Shown here one piece after another: positions 36,739-45,596 of a DNA stretch of 64,000 nucleotides. Both the position numbers and the translations under genes were made by a program. Location of the stretch: the NCBI GenBank assembly GCA_019747905.1, contig JAIEQG010000020.1:1-64000 (forward strand). The letters run 5' to 3'. The DNA is from Burkholderiales bacterium. Lineage in GTDB: Bacteria > Pseudomonadota > Gammaproteobacteria > Burkholderiales > Ga0077523. The number at the start of each line of letters is the position of its first letter. The first letter of the stretch is position 1. The notes beneath the pieces were generated by a model. The model saw nothing but the letters and a program-made list of their open reading frames with translations. It did not search any database and was not told the origin of the DNA.

Positions 36739-36744
36739 TAGAAT
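36739..36744 (+). promoter_or_regulatory. Candidate -10 element TAGAAT
   Basis: TAGAAT lies 51 bp before the membrane protein start at 36795. The -35 at 17 bp spacing (ATGGGC) is poor, so this is weak. The rest of 36523-36794 shows no gene. Confidence 0.25.
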
Positions 36745-36794
36745 GCCGGCGGGCGCCTCGCGCGACCCCCACAAACCACATGGAGACCCGGCCC

Positions 36795-37271
36795 ATGGCC
36801 CAAGCAACCCGCAGACGACCCTGGAAGTGGTTGTTCTGGTTGATCGTCTTTCCGATCGCCCTGTTCGTCTTCTACACCTGGTTCGTGCTCTGGTGGAGCT
36901 ACGCAGAAGGCGAGCGCGCCGGCTACCTGCAGAAACTCTCGAAGCGCGGGTGGCTCTGCAAGACCTGGGAAGGCGAACTGAGGCTGGTGACCATGCCGGG
37001 CACCGTGGCCGAACCGTTTCTCTTCACCGTGCGGCGCGACGACGTGGCGAAGAAGCTGAACGAGAACATCGGTCAGCGGGTATCGGTGGACTACAAGCAG
37101 CACGTGGGCATTCCGACTTCCTGCTTCGGCGATACGCAGTACTTCGTCGACGACGTGCGCATCGTCCATGAACCGACCCTGCCGCCGAGTTCGCAGGAAC
37201 GGCCGGTCGAGCCAGCGCCGGCAGCTACGCCCGCCACCGGCACTACTGCGCCGGCAACCGAGGCGAAGTAA
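36795..37271 (+). CDS. Conserved single-span membrane protein of unknown function
   Basis: 158 residues. One N-terminal helix (KWLFWLIVFPIALFVFYTWFVLWW) and then YAEGERAGYLQKLSKRGWLCKTWEGELRL, a motif I know from a widespread unnamed family sometimes mislabelled as 6-phosphogluconate dehydrogenase. The tail is Pro/Ala/Thr-rich. ATG at 36795 is preferred over 36780 because GGAG lies about 8 bases before it. TAATG overlap with the SDR gene shows coupling. The localisation is inner membrane; activity unknown. Confidence 0.72.
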   Translation: MAQATRRRPWKWLFWLIVFPIALFVFYTWFVLWWSYAEGERAGYLQKLSKRGWLCKTWEGELRLVTMPGTVAEPFLFTVRRDDVAKKLNENIGQRVSVDYKQHVGIPTSCFGDTQYFVDDVRIVHEPTLPPSSQERPVEPAPAATPATGTTAPATEAK

Positions 37272-38023
37272 TGGCGGCCGGACGAGTGCTGGTCGTAACC
37301 GGTGCCGGCCGCGGCATCGGAGCCTCCATCGCCCGCATCGGTTCCCGCGAAGGTTTCTCGGTCTGCGTGAACTACGCGCGCAACCGCACCGCGGCCGAGG
37401 GCGTGATCGCCGATATTCGCAAGGCCGGCGGCCAGGCAATCGCGGTACAGGCCGATATCGCGCGACGTGATGATGTAAAGCGTATGTTCGAAACCGTCGA
37501 TCGCGAACTCGGCACCGTCACGGCTCTCATCAACAACGCCGGCATCACCGGGCCGCTCGTCGCGATCGAGGACATCACGGACGCACCGTTGCGTGAAGTG
37601 TTCGGCACCAACGTCGACAGTCTGTTCTGGTGCTGCGGCGAAGCAGTGCAGCGGATGGCGCGCAAGCACGGCGGCAAGGGCGGTGCGATTCTCAACGTCG
37701 GCTCGATCGCCGCGCGCAACGGCGGCATGCCCGGCATGGTGGCTTACGCCACATCGAAAGGCGCGGTCGACAGCTTTACTCTCGGCCTCGCGAAGGAAGC
37801 CGGTCCCGAGGGCATCCGCGTGAACTGCCTGCGCCCCGGCACCACCGAGACCGACATCATCATTCCGCTCGGCGGCGCGGAACTCGCGAAGCGCGTCTCC
37901 GCGGCCACGCCGCTCGGCCGACTCGGGTTGCCCGACGAAATCGCCGAAGCCGCCATCTGGCTCGTGTCGGACAAGGCGTCGTTCACGCACGGCGCGATTC
38001 TCGACGTTTCGGGCGGACGGTAG
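37271..38023 (+). CDS. Short-chain dehydrogenase/reductase
   Basis: 250 residues, classical SDR size. NAD(P) loop TGAGRGIG (10-17), NNAG at 88-91, catalytic Ser145, Tyr159 and Lys163 (YATSK). Similar to FabG-type sugar or acyl reductases; cofactor preference uncertain, though the residues after the first strand (NYARNRT) suggest NADP. The start overlaps the stop of the upstream gene (TAATG). Substrate unknown. Confidence 0.9.
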   Translation: MAAGRVLVVTGAGRGIGASIARIGSREGFSVCVNYARNRTAAEGVIADIRKAGGQAIAVQADIARRDDVKRMFETVDRELGTVTALINNAGITGPLVAIEDITDAPLREVFGTNVDSLFWCCGEAVQRMARKHGGKGGAILNVGSIAARNGGMPGMVAYATSKGAVDSFTLGLAKEAGPEGIRVNCLRPGTTETDIIIPLGGAELAKRVSAATPLGRLGLPDEIAEAAIWLVSDKASFTHGAILDVSGGR

Positions 38024-38239
38024 CGTTTCGGTCGGCACTGCCCGACGAAAACGAACGCAGAGTAGTAACACCGAGGAAGCGGCAGAAGTCTCTCGCTCCT
38101 TCGCCCACCTCCAGTGGTCGAAGATACCGTCTTCGACGTCAAGGCAGGGGTGAGCGTTTGTCGTGATGACGTCGTCGCTGCCACCTCCTGCGGAGCGCGC
38201 GCCGCCCTGCATGGCGGCGCAGCCGGGTGAGGGCGCCGT

Positions 38240-38340
38240 ACACCCCTTCCCCCACTTCAGTGGGGGAAGGTCGGGATGGGGGCCAGATCAAGATCGCGAG
38301 CCCCCACCCTGACCCTCCCCCATCTTCGATGGAGGAGGGA
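38240..38340. repeat. Family A palindromic repeat (copy 5)
   Basis: Two hairpin modules: CCCCCACTTCAGTGGGGG and CCCTCCCCCATCTTCGATGG. It lies inside the 670-bp gap 38024-38693, which otherwise shows no gene or RNA I can support. Confidence 0.8.
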
Positions 38341-38693
38341 ATCGTCTCGGAGATTTCGCCGTGTGCCGCGTAGTGAAGGAAGTGCCAGCGCGCTTCGCTC
38401 GAAGCGTTGCTCGTTCGCGCCGATCGCGCGGCTGACTTCCGCACCACCGCGTGCTCGCGCACGAGGAACCTCATATGTCAGGCGAGGAATCCATCGCCCG
38501 AGCAGGGAGGTCGTCCGCACGCCGCCGCGAATAGCGCGGCGGTGTGCAGACCAGCAAGTCACGCCTCGTCGTCAGACGCGGGTGCGCTCCCCGTGCGTCA
38601 CCGCGGCGCGCGCGTTGCCGGATCCATCGGCATGTCGGGCGCTCCGGTCTTCGAGATTGCAGGGTCCAGACCATCTGACAAGGAGGATGCGAC

Positions 38694-39647
38694 ATGGGCA
38701 CCAGGAACAAACTGCTGTGGGCCGCCAACGCGCTTGCACTCGCGGCGACGGTCACTTTCGCGCCCGGAGCATGGGCGCTCTACGTGGGCATGTACGCGAT
38801 CGGCGACAACGTGCCGGTCGCTTCCGGCGGCTGCGGCGGCGATGACCGGCCTTCGTGGCCGGGCATGGCGCAGGCGTGGTGGGACGAGATGGGCGCGAAG
38901 GGTCACTACCAGGGGCCGGCGGCCAATCGCTACAAGTACGTCGACGGCAACATGATCGTGCGGCGCTTCTGCGATCCCCAGTTCGACGCCGACTGCCGCG
39001 ACTACCAGTCGTCCTATCCCGCGGGCGTGGACTGGATGGACGCCGCGATCATCGCCACCCACGGTTGGGACGACGGCGATCACTGGGGCGGGATCATGCG
39101 CTGGCCTGACCCGGCGGTGAGCAATGAATGCGCGCTGCGGTTCGGCGGCTCGTCGACGCAATCGCGCTGGGGCGATTCGTATCTGATGTTCGTGATCGCT
39201 TCGTCGTGCCAGAGCGCGGACGACGACAACCTGAACGGGATCCGCTTCCGCATGCAGGACACCGCAACTTCCAGCTCGCGGCGCATGCACCAGTTCGATG
39301 GCTTCCACGGAATCATGTACATCTCGTCGAGCTTCAACGGCGACTACAAGGAGACGGCGAAGGACGGCCACTCGGGTTCGATCGCCAATGCGTGGGTCAC
39401 CAACCACTTCAAGAACAACTCGGTGGGCTGCGCGGGCTACGACCCGTGGAACTGGTTCGGCACCTGCCAGGACCAGTGCCCGATCGCGTACTCGATCGGT
39501 TCCAGCGGCGCCGACGCCCAGTACCGCCTGCTGAACGAACGCTACAACTACACGTTCAGCGACCCGACCAGCGTGAACTACTACTGGTACATGTACTACG
39601 AGGGCTGCAACCCGGTCGGCGAGAACACCTTCGGCTCGGCGGATTGA
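38694..39647 (+). CDS. Secreted DUF6345-like protein with possible His/Cys dyad
   Basis: 317 residues with a signal peptide (ANALALAATVTFAPGAWA). The mature part has the layout seen in DUF6345: WWDEMGAKGH, then AAIIATHGWDDGDHW, then SYLMFVIASSCQSADDD. His123 and Cys172 each follow a hydrophobic strand, as the catalytic dyad of clan CD (caspase/gingipain-like) peptidases does; this is my inference, not an established activity. Nine cysteines suggest disulfides in the periplasm or outside. Excellent AAGGAGG before ATG at 38694. First gene of a secreted module with a PEP-CTERM protein and a DsbA-like protein. Confidence 0.75.
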   Translation: MGTRNKLLWAANALALAATVTFAPGAWALYVGMYAIGDNVPVASGGCGGDDRPSWPGMAQAWWDEMGAKGHYQGPAANRYKYVDGNMIVRRFCDPQFDADCRDYQSSYPAGVDWMDAAIIATHGWDDGDHWGGIMRWPDPAVSNECALRFGGSSTQSRWGDSYLMFVIASSCQSADDDNLNGIRFRMQDTATSSSRRMHQFDGFHGIMYISSSFNGDYKETAKDGHSGSIANAWVTNHFKNNSVGCAGYDPWNWFGTCQDQCPIAYSIGSSGADAQYRLLNERYNYTFSDPTSVNYYWYMYYEGCNPVGENTFGSAD

Positions 39648-39708
39648 ACCTGCCGCGCTGCGCCTGCGCCTCGAGCGCACGTCCACTCAATCTCATCGGA
39701 GCACTTCC

Positions 39709-40830
39709 ATGAAACGCTTCCAGCACGCCGTGCCGGTGATCATCGCCGGCCTGATCCTGGCCGCGGCCAATCCGGCCTTCGCCCAGAAAAGAGAATTCCA
39801 GAGCAAGGAAGAACTCGCGGGCTTCCTCCGCGAACGCATGCCCGACTTCCTGAAAAGCGACGAGCAACTGAAAAACCTCGTCGGACAGATTCTCAAGGCC
39901 CCGCTCGCCCCGCCGTTGCGCGAGACCTTCGATCCGAACAAGGCATTGAAGGCGCTCATTCCCGACGGCACCAGCGTGCCGTCCACCGACTGCCGGCGCA
40001 CCAGCACCCCGGGCGGTGAACGCGATCCGGGCGACTGCACCGCCACCGTCGGCGACGAAGGCGGGGCCGGGGCATTCACGCGGTTCAGCCACAGCAAGAG
40101 CATCGGCTTTGGCAACATCAAGCTCATCAAGCGTCCGCCGATTCCGCCGCAGCCGCCCGAGCCGGACAAGCTGCCCGCGGTAAAGGTGACCGATGCGCAG
40201 GCGCTGGACGAGGCACTCAAGCTGCTCACCGAAGTCCTCGGCCTGCCCAAGTCGGAACTGCCGTTGCCGCCGGCCGGCGCCAAGGGCGGGCTGCCGGTGC
40301 GGAGCCTCAACGTGCAGGGAGGCGAAGACGGCAAGCTCGGAACGCCCATCACGATCCAGAAGGTCGTGTTCCTGCAACGCGGCTTCCAGCTCGGCTCCCC
40401 GATTCCGGCCGGACCGACATCGCTCACGCACATTCCGGGGCCGGGCAAGGCCATGGTGATGTACGGGGCGGACGGTCTCGCCGGATTGTCGGTGCAGGGT
40501 TGGCAGGAACTGCGCGTGGACCCTGACATCAGCGCGAGCGACACCAAGTCCGGCGCGCAGCTGATGGAAGAGATCGCCGAGGACCTGTTCAACGACGGCG
40601 TGCGCAACGCGGCCGACATCCGGATGGGAGCCATCGTCAGCAGCGACCAGCGCAACCAGATCGGCCTGCTGCTGCCGGCCGTCCAGGTATTCGTGCTGCC
40701 GGTACCGGACGCACTGAGTGAGGACGGCCAGCGCCAGTTCGCCGGTCAGACCACCGCCGGACTGATCCGCGAGTACCCGCTGGTCAACCGCAAGGAGACC
40801 TCGCCTCTCGGTCGCCCGCGCGGCGAGTGA
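39709..40830 (+). CDS. Hypothetical secreted protein of the DUF6345/PEP-CTERM module
   Basis: 373 residues with a signal peptide (VPVIIAGLILAAANPAFA). No family recognised. Residues 30-75 are helical (SKEELAGFLRERMPDFLKS), a proline-rich linker is near 145-160 (RPPIPPQPPEPDKLP), and the C-terminal half is mixed alpha/beta. Only one cysteine pair (about 96 and 110). GGAG before ATG. It lies 61 bp after the DUF6345 gene and 77 bp before the PEP-CTERM gene, all in one direction, so the three products may act together at the cell surface. Confidence 0.65.
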   Translation: MKRFQHAVPVIIAGLILAAANPAFAQKREFQSKEELAGFLRERMPDFLKSDEQLKNLVGQILKAPLAPPLRETFDPNKALKALIPDGTSVPSTDCRRTSTPGGERDPGDCTATVGDEGGAGAFTRFSHSKSIGFGNIKLIKRPPIPPQPPEPDKLPAVKVTDAQALDEALKLLTEVLGLPKSELPLPPAGAKGGLPVRSLNVQGGEDGKLGTPITIQKVVFLQRGFQLGSPIPAGPTSLTHIPGPGKAMVMYGADGLAGLSVQGWQELRVDPDISASDTKSGAQLMEEIAEDLFNDGVRNAADIRMGAIVSSDQRNQIGLLLPAVQVFVLPVPDALSEDGQRQFAGQTTAGLIREYPLVNRKETSPLGRPRGE

Positions 40831-40907
40831 CGCCGCGGTCGAGAAATTCCAAGCCGGCGCGCAGCAGCGCGCCGGCGCCGAATCAGGAACCCACAGGGAG
40901 TTCAATC

Positions 40908-41705
40908 ATGCGTAAGCAACGCTTGTCGCAAATCACCGGCGCGCTCGCGCTCGTCGCGGGCATCGCCGCCACGGGCCCGGCCGCGGCCGCCATCAACCTC
41001 GGACCGCAGGGCGACGACCTGCAGAACGGCGCTTTCAACCAGATGAGTTTCGGCGCAGCGGGCCGCGCCAACATCCTGCCGCTGCTCTACGTCGGCGATC
41101 TGGGCGGCACCGGATCGGCGAAGAGCTTCGTCGGCGGCACCGACCTCTCCTTCGACTACGACATCGTCGGCCTCGGCACCTCGATCGTGACCGTCACCTA
41201 TATGGTGACCAATGACGAGTTCGGCAGCGGCGCGTTCAACGACCTGCGGTTGATGGTCGACACGCGCGCGAAAGGCGATCCGGCGGCACTCGACACGGCA
41301 GCTGCCGTCGGCTTCGGCGCAGCGCCCGGTCCCGGGCAGGCCGTTCAGTTTCGCGTGTTCGACGCAGGCGCTGCGGGCGATTCGCCGGTCACCCAGATCA
41401 TCAACGCCAATGGCCTGAACGGTGCGAACGCGTGCGGCGCCGGTTGCATCCCCGAAATGGCGTTGCAGTGGAACCGCGCCTCGCTCGATACGGGCGAGAC
41501 GTGGACCGTGAGCTTCCAGCTCATCGACGATCCGTCCCTCGTGGCCGGTGGCCGCTACCTGCAATCCACGTCGTTGGGCGCGGGCGGCGCAGAGCTCGTC
41601 TTCGGCAACCCGGTGCCGGTGCCCGAACCCGGCACCTATGCGTTGCTGTTCGCCGGTCTTGGCATGTTGGCGCTCGCCCGTCGGCGTCGGCGCGCGATTG
41701 CCTGA
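40908..41705 (+). CDS. PEP-CTERM sorting domain protein
   Basis: 265 residues from ATG at 40908 with GGGAG upstream. Signal peptide (ALALVAGIAATGPAAAA), beta-rich middle, and the tripartite C-terminal signal VPEPGTYALLFAGLGMLALA followed by RRRRR. The VPEP motif directs cleavage and surface delivery by exosortase in exopolysaccharide-forming proteobacteria; no exosortase gene is in the window. The ORF stays open to 40827, but that part lacks a start with ribosome site and would hide the signal peptide. Confidence 0.92.
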   Translation: MRKQRLSQITGALALVAGIAATGPAAAAINLGPQGDDLQNGAFNQMSFGAAGRANILPLLYVGDLGGTGSAKSFVGGTDLSFDYDIVGLGTSIVTVTYMVTNDEFGSGAFNDLRLMVDTRAKGDPAALDTAAAVGFGAAPGPGQAVQFRVFDAGAAGDSPVTQIINANGLNGANACGAGCIPEMALQWNRASLDTGETWTVSFQLIDDPSLVAGGRYLQSTSLGAGGAELVFGNPVPVPEPGTYALLFAGLGMLALARRRRRAIA

Positions 41706-41765
41706 GGTCGTTCCCCCCCAGCGGCGGGCTGCATGCGGCCCGCCGTACCACTGCCGGAGCCAGCC

Positions 41766-42533
41766 ATGAAGCCACGACATCCGCTTGCCATCCTGCTGAC
41801 AGCCAGTCTGCTGTCGATCCCGACGTGGTCGATCGCAGCTGACCGGGTCGGTCCACCATCGAGCGATGAAGTGCGTGCGCTGCGCGATGAAGTGCGCACG
41901 CTGCAGCAGGACATGCGCGATCTGAAGCAGGCGCTGGCAGCGCGGCGCGCCGGCGGGTGGGAGAAGGTCGACGCAGTCGTGGGTCCTGAGGACAGCCCGC
42001 AGCTCGGCGCCCAGGACGCGCGACTGGTGCTGATCGAGTTCTCCGATTACCAATGCCCGTATTGCGTGCGCCATTACACCGAGACGTTCAAGCAACTCGA
42101 ACGCGACTACATCGCCGCCGGCAAGCTGCGCTACGTGGTGGCCGAGATGCCGATCGCGCAGATTCACCCGCTCGCCTCGAAAGCCGCCGAAGCCGCACGC
42201 TGCGCGCGCGAACAGGGCAAGTTCTGGGAGATGCACGGGCGATTGTTCTCGAATCCGCGGCAGCTCGAACCGTGGTCAGCGCATGCCGAGGCGCTGGGCC
42301 TCGATGCCGGCGCGTTCCAGTCGTGCCTCGATTCCGGGCGTCACGCGGAAGAGATCACGCGCAATGCCGCGGCTGCCCAGCAAAGCGGCATCTCGAGCAC
42401 GCCGACGTTCCTGCTCGGCATCGCGACGGGCGACACCGTCCGCGTTGTACGGCGGTTGCGCGGGGCTGCACCCTATGCCGCGTTCAAGGCGGAGATCGAT
42501 GCATTGCTGGCGGAGCCGGTGGCGTTGAAGTAG
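41766..42533 (+). CDS. Periplasmic DsbA-family thiol-disulfide oxidoreductase
   Basis: 255 residues, signal peptide (ILLTASLLSIPTWSIA), a short coiled coil (EVRALRDEVRTLQQDMRDLKQAL, 35-58), then a thioredoxin fold with active site CPYC (97-100, SDYQCPYCVRHY) and cis-Pro loop ISSTPTFLLG. The DSBA/Thioredoxin_4 type oxidises or isomerises disulfides in exported proteins. Position directly after the cysteine-rich secreted module suggests these are clients. The N-terminal coiled coil may drive dimerisation as in DsbG/ScsC relatives. Confidence 0.9.
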   Translation: MKPRHPLAILLTASLLSIPTWSIAADRVGPPSSDEVRALRDEVRTLQQDMRDLKQALAARRAGGWEKVDAVVGPEDSPQLGAQDARLVLIEFSDYQCPYCVRHYTETFKQLERDYIAAGKLRYVVAEMPIAQIHPLASKAAEAARCAREQGKFWEMHGRLFSNPRQLEPWSAHAEALGLDAGAFQSCLDSGRHAEEITRNAAAAQQSGISSTPTFLLGIATGDTVRVVRRLRGAAPYAAFKAEIDALLAEPVALK

Positions 42534-42546
42534 TTGCGGTAGCTGG

Positions 42547-42660
42547 CCCCCATCCCAGCCTTCCCCCATCTACGATGGGGGAAGGAGTGCAAGGGGTTGG
42601 CGTCGCGCTGGGAAGTACACCCCTTCCCCCAGCTTTGCTGGGGGAAGGTTGGGATGGGGG
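42547..42660. repeat. Family A palindromic repeat (copy 6)
   Basis: Two modules with different cores: CCCCCATCTACGATGGGGG and CCCCCAGCTTTGCTGGGGG, separated by 28 bp. The cores differ but each stem compensates, as expected for a selected hairpin. Confidence 0.85.
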
Positions 42661-42717
42661 CAGCCGCACGCAACCGCAACCGTGGCATCCTTCCGCTTTT
42701 CACGGACGATGTCACCC

Positions 42718-43806
42718 ATGAACAAGATCGCCTCCTTACGCAGCGACCTCTATCGCATTCCCCTCCCCGTCACTCTCACCGACAGCACCCACGGCGAGAT
42801 GACGCACTTCGAACTGATCACCGCCCGCGTCGTCGACAACGACGGCGTCGAAGGCGTCGGCTATACCTACACCGTCGGTACCAATGGTTCCGCGATCCAC
42901 GCCACCATCGCCAAGGATCTGACTTCGGCGCTTGTCGGCGAACGCGCCGACCTCATCGAAGCGCTGTGGCAGAAGATGTGGTGGCGTATCCATTACGGCG
43001 GCCGCGGTGGTGCGGCGACCATGGCCATCGCCGCCATCGACATCGCCCTGTGGGATCTCAAGGCCAAGCGTTTCAACGTGCCGCTGTGGACGCTGCTCGG
43101 CGGCTTCGACGCCAGGGTGCCCTGCTACGCAGGCGGCATCGACCTGTGGTTCACGCTCGACGCCTTGCTGGCCCAGACCGACGGCAACCTCAAGAAGGGC
43201 TTTCGCGCGATAAAGATGAAAGTCGGCAGGCCCAAGCTATCCGAAGACGTCGCGCGGGTGCAGGCAATGCGCAAGCACCTCGGCGCGGATTTCCCCTTGA
43301 TGGTGGACGCCAACATGCGCTGGAGCGCGGACGAGGCGATCCGGGCGGCACGGGCAATGCAGTCGTCGCAACTGGTGTGGCTGGAAGAACCCACCATCCC
43401 GGACGACATCGCCGGCCACGTGCGCATCGTGCGTGAAGGCGGGTTGCCGGTGGCGACCGGCGAGAACATGCACACGTTGCACGAATTCCAGAACATGATC
43501 CACGCGGGTGGTGTCACGTTTCCCGAACCGGACGTGACGGTGGTCGGAGGCGTCACCGGATTCATGAAAGTCGCCCGCCTCGCCGAAGCGGCGAACCTGC
43601 CGGTCACGTCCCACGGTGCGCACGACATCACGGTGCACTGCCTCGCGGCGTGCCCGAACCGCAGCTACCTGGAAGCGCACGGGTTCGGGCTCGATAAATA
43701 CATCGCGGATCCGCTGAAGATCGAAGAGGGGTTCGCGATCGCGCCGGACCGGCCCGGGCACGGGATCGTGTTCGATTGGAAGGGGTTGGAGGCGCTGCGA
43801 AGCTGA
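42718..43806 (+). CDS. Enolase-superfamily enzyme (mandelate racemase/muconate lactonizing type)
   Basis: 362 residues. N-terminal capping domain (1-125) and TIM-barrel with KMK (Lys166, Lys168), metal ligands Asp197 (VDANMRW), Glu223/224 (WLEEPT) and Glu249 (TGENMH), and the Asp272/His299 dyad of the mandelate racemase subgroup. Abstracts a proton next to a carboxylate and then eliminates or racemises; likely sugar-acid or similar substrate, not assignable. ATG at 42718; an in-frame ATG at 42709 is also possible. The next gene is a metallohydrolase after a family A repeat. Confidence 0.9.
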   Translation: MNKIASLRSDLYRIPLPVTLTDSTHGEMTHFELITARVVDNDGVEGVGYTYTVGTNGSAIHATIAKDLTSALVGERADLIEALWQKMWWRIHYGGRGGAATMAIAAIDIALWDLKAKRFNVPLWTLLGGFDARVPCYAGGIDLWFTLDALLAQTDGNLKKGFRAIKMKVGRPKLSEDVARVQAMRKHLGADFPLMVDANMRWSADEAIRAARAMQSSQLVWLEEPTIPDDIAGHVRIVREGGLPVATGENMHTLHEFQNMIHAGGVTFPEPDVTVVGGVTGFMKVARLAEAANLPVTSHGAHDITVHCLAACPNRSYLEAHGFGLDKYIADPLKIEEGFAIAPDRPGHGIVFDWKGLEALRS

Positions 43807-43846
43807 GTAGTTCTGTTCGATAGCTCGCGTGAACAAGCATCGTCTG

Positions 43847-43936
43847 CCCCCACCCCAGCCCTCCCCCGACGAAGTCGGGGGAGGGGGTGTACGACTCCCT
43901 CCCCCAGCACAGCTGGGGGAGGGTTGGGGTGGGGGC
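43847..43936. repeat. Family A palindromic repeat (copy 7)
   Basis: Modules CCCCCGACGAAGTCGGGGG and CCCCCAGCACAGCTGGGGG with the usual flanks. It occupies the gap between two co-directional genes. Confidence 0.85.
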
Positions 43937-43956
43937 CGCAGCATTCACCAGAACCC

Positions 43957-44865
43957 ATGCTGCCAACTTCCATAAACGTCATCGTCCGCGACTGGCTCAA
44001 CGCCAACCACGTCCTCTTCCTGGGTCCGGATGAGAACGTGCTGATCGACGCCGGCTACGTCACTCACGCCGACACCACCATCCGCCTCGTGCGCGAACGC
44101 CTCGGCGACCGCCCGCTGCACCGCCTCGTCAACACGCACTGCCACTCCGACCACATGGGCGGCAACGCCGCCGTGCAGCGCGCCTTCGGTTGCTCGATCT
44201 GGATTCCGGAAGGCGAAGCACCCTTGATCGAGGCCTGGGACACGCGGGCGCTGTGGATCGACTACGCCGGCCAGCGCGCGGAGCGTTTTCGGTTCGATGC
44301 GATTATCCGCCCCGGCGATACGCTCGCCATGGGTGGCTACGAGTGGGAAGCGATCGCCGCGCCCGGTCATGACATGGGCGCGCTGATGTTCTGGAACGCC
44401 CCCGAACGCATTCTCGTCTCGGGCGATGCGCTGTGGCAGCGTGGCTTCGGCATCGTGTTGCCGGGCGAGGGTTGGCGCGAGCGGCTCGCGGCGGCGCGAT
44501 CCACTCTGGAAGCCATCCGCGCACTCGGGCCACGCATCGTGATCCCAGGCCACGGCACGCCGTTCACCGAAATCGATGCGTCCATCGACTTCTGCCTGGG
44601 GCGGATCGCGGCGTTCGAGGCGGACGAGACCAAGCTGGCGCGCTACATATTGAAGGTCATGCTCTCGTTCGCGCTGATGGACGTCGGCAGCCTCGAGGCG
44701 GCGACCTTGGCCGACTATCTGGCCACGATTCCGTTGTACCGCGAGTACGACCGCACCTGGTTCCACCTGGGCTACGAAGAACTCGCCCGACAGCTCTTCG
44801 AGGACCTGGCGCGCAGCGGGGCCATCGTGAAACGCGATGGCCGCATCTTCCCGGCCGCCGCCTGA
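43957..44865 (+). CDS. Metallo-beta-lactamase-fold hydrolase
   Basis: 302 residues, no signal peptide. Zinc motif HCHSDH (61-66), later PGHDMGALMFW, SGDALW and PGHGTPF ligands are all present. The long C-terminal helical region (IAAFEADETKLARYILKVM) resembles glyoxalase II or SoxH relatives. It would hydrolyse a thioester, lactone or similar substrate in the cytoplasm. Followed after 24 bp by a dihaem cytochrome; an MBL-fold gene next to a c-type cytochrome resembles quinoprotein relay modules, but no quinoprotein is here. Confidence 0.88.
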   Translation: MLPTSINVIVRDWLNANHVLFLGPDENVLIDAGYVTHADTTIRLVRERLGDRPLHRLVNTHCHSDHMGGNAAVQRAFGCSIWIPEGEAPLIEAWDTRALWIDYAGQRAERFRFDAIIRPGDTLAMGGYEWEAIAAPGHDMGALMFWNAPERILVSGDALWQRGFGIVLPGEGWRERLAAARSTLEAIRALGPRIVIPGHGTPFTEIDASIDFCLGRIAAFEADETKLARYILKVMLSFALMDVGSLEAATLADYLATIPLYREYDRTWFHLGYEELARQLFEDLARSGAIVKRDGRIFPAAA

Positions 44866-44889
44866 ACCTTCGATACGGAGACGATCCCG

Positions 44890-45477
44890 ATGAAAGCATC
44901 CACGAGCCGCTGCATCGACATTGTCCTGCATGCCGGTATGTTCGCGCTGGCGCTGACCGCAGGACACGCGCTTGCCGCGGAGGGCGATCCCGCCGCCGGC
45001 AAGCGCAAGACCGTCACTTGCAACGGCTGCCACGGGCAAACCGCAATGAAGAGCGTGCCGAGCCTCGGCGGCCAGAGCCCGGCGTACTTCGTGGCAGCGA
45101 TGATCGCCTACCAGGATGGCGTGCGCACCCACGCCACCATGCGCGACGTCGCGAAAGCATGGTCGCTGCAGGACCTGAAGAACTTCGCAGCGTGGTATGC
45201 GGAGCCGCTGGCGCCCGCGACTGAAGGCGCAGCTGGGCCGCGTTCGTCAGAACGCTGCGCGGCGTGTCACGGTGCCGACGGCCGCGATGCGGTGTCGCCC
45301 GACGTGCCACGCATCGCGGGGCAGAAGGTGAACTATCTCGAGCAGGTGCTGCGCGAGTACCGTGGCGGCACTCGGGTGCACGCCGTGATGCAGCCGCAAG
45401 CGGCCGATCTGACGGACGACGATATTGCTGCGCTCGCTCGTCACTTCGCCGGGCGGGCGGGGCTGCAGGTGAAGTAG
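44890..45477 (+). CDS. Periplasmic dihaem cytochrome c (c4-like)
   Basis: 195 residues with signal peptide ending near HALAA. Two haem sites CNGCH (44-48) and CAACH (123-127), each in a class I domain of about 75 residues; methionine ligands are likely MRD and MQP. The size and two-domain layout match cytochrome c4 that passes electrons from bc1 to oxidases. Start 44890 with GGAG upstream. It may receive electrons from a product of the upstream gene's pathway or simply share its transcript. Confidence 0.9.
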   Translation: MKASTSRCIDIVLHAGMFALALTAGHALAAEGDPAAGKRKTVTCNGCHGQTAMKSVPSLGGQSPAYFVAAMIAYQDGVRTHATMRDVAKAWSLQDLKNFAAWYAEPLAPATEGAAGPRSSERCAACHGADGRDAVSPDVPRIAGQKVNYLEQVLREYRGGTRVHAVMQPQAADLTDDDIAALARHFAGRAGLQVK

Positions 45478-45481
45478 TCTG

Positions 45482-45573
45482 CCCCCATCCCAACCTTCCC
45501 CCAGCGAAGCTGGGGGAAGGAGCTGTACATCCCCTCCCCCACGCGCAGCGTGGGGGAGGGTTAGGGTGGGGGC
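45482..45573. repeat. Family A palindromic repeat (copy 8)
   Basis: Modules CCCCCAGCGAAGCTGGGGG and CCCCCACGCGCAGCGTGGG between the convergent cytochrome and methyltransferase genes, where it could act as a bidirectional terminator. Confidence 0.85.
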
Positions 45574-45596
45574 CAGCCACTCCCTCTTGCGGGGCA

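Noticed and set aside
38407-38693. Coding region before the DUF6345 gene
   Set aside because: Open frames here run across the DUF6345 start in another frame, have no ribosome site and no domain.
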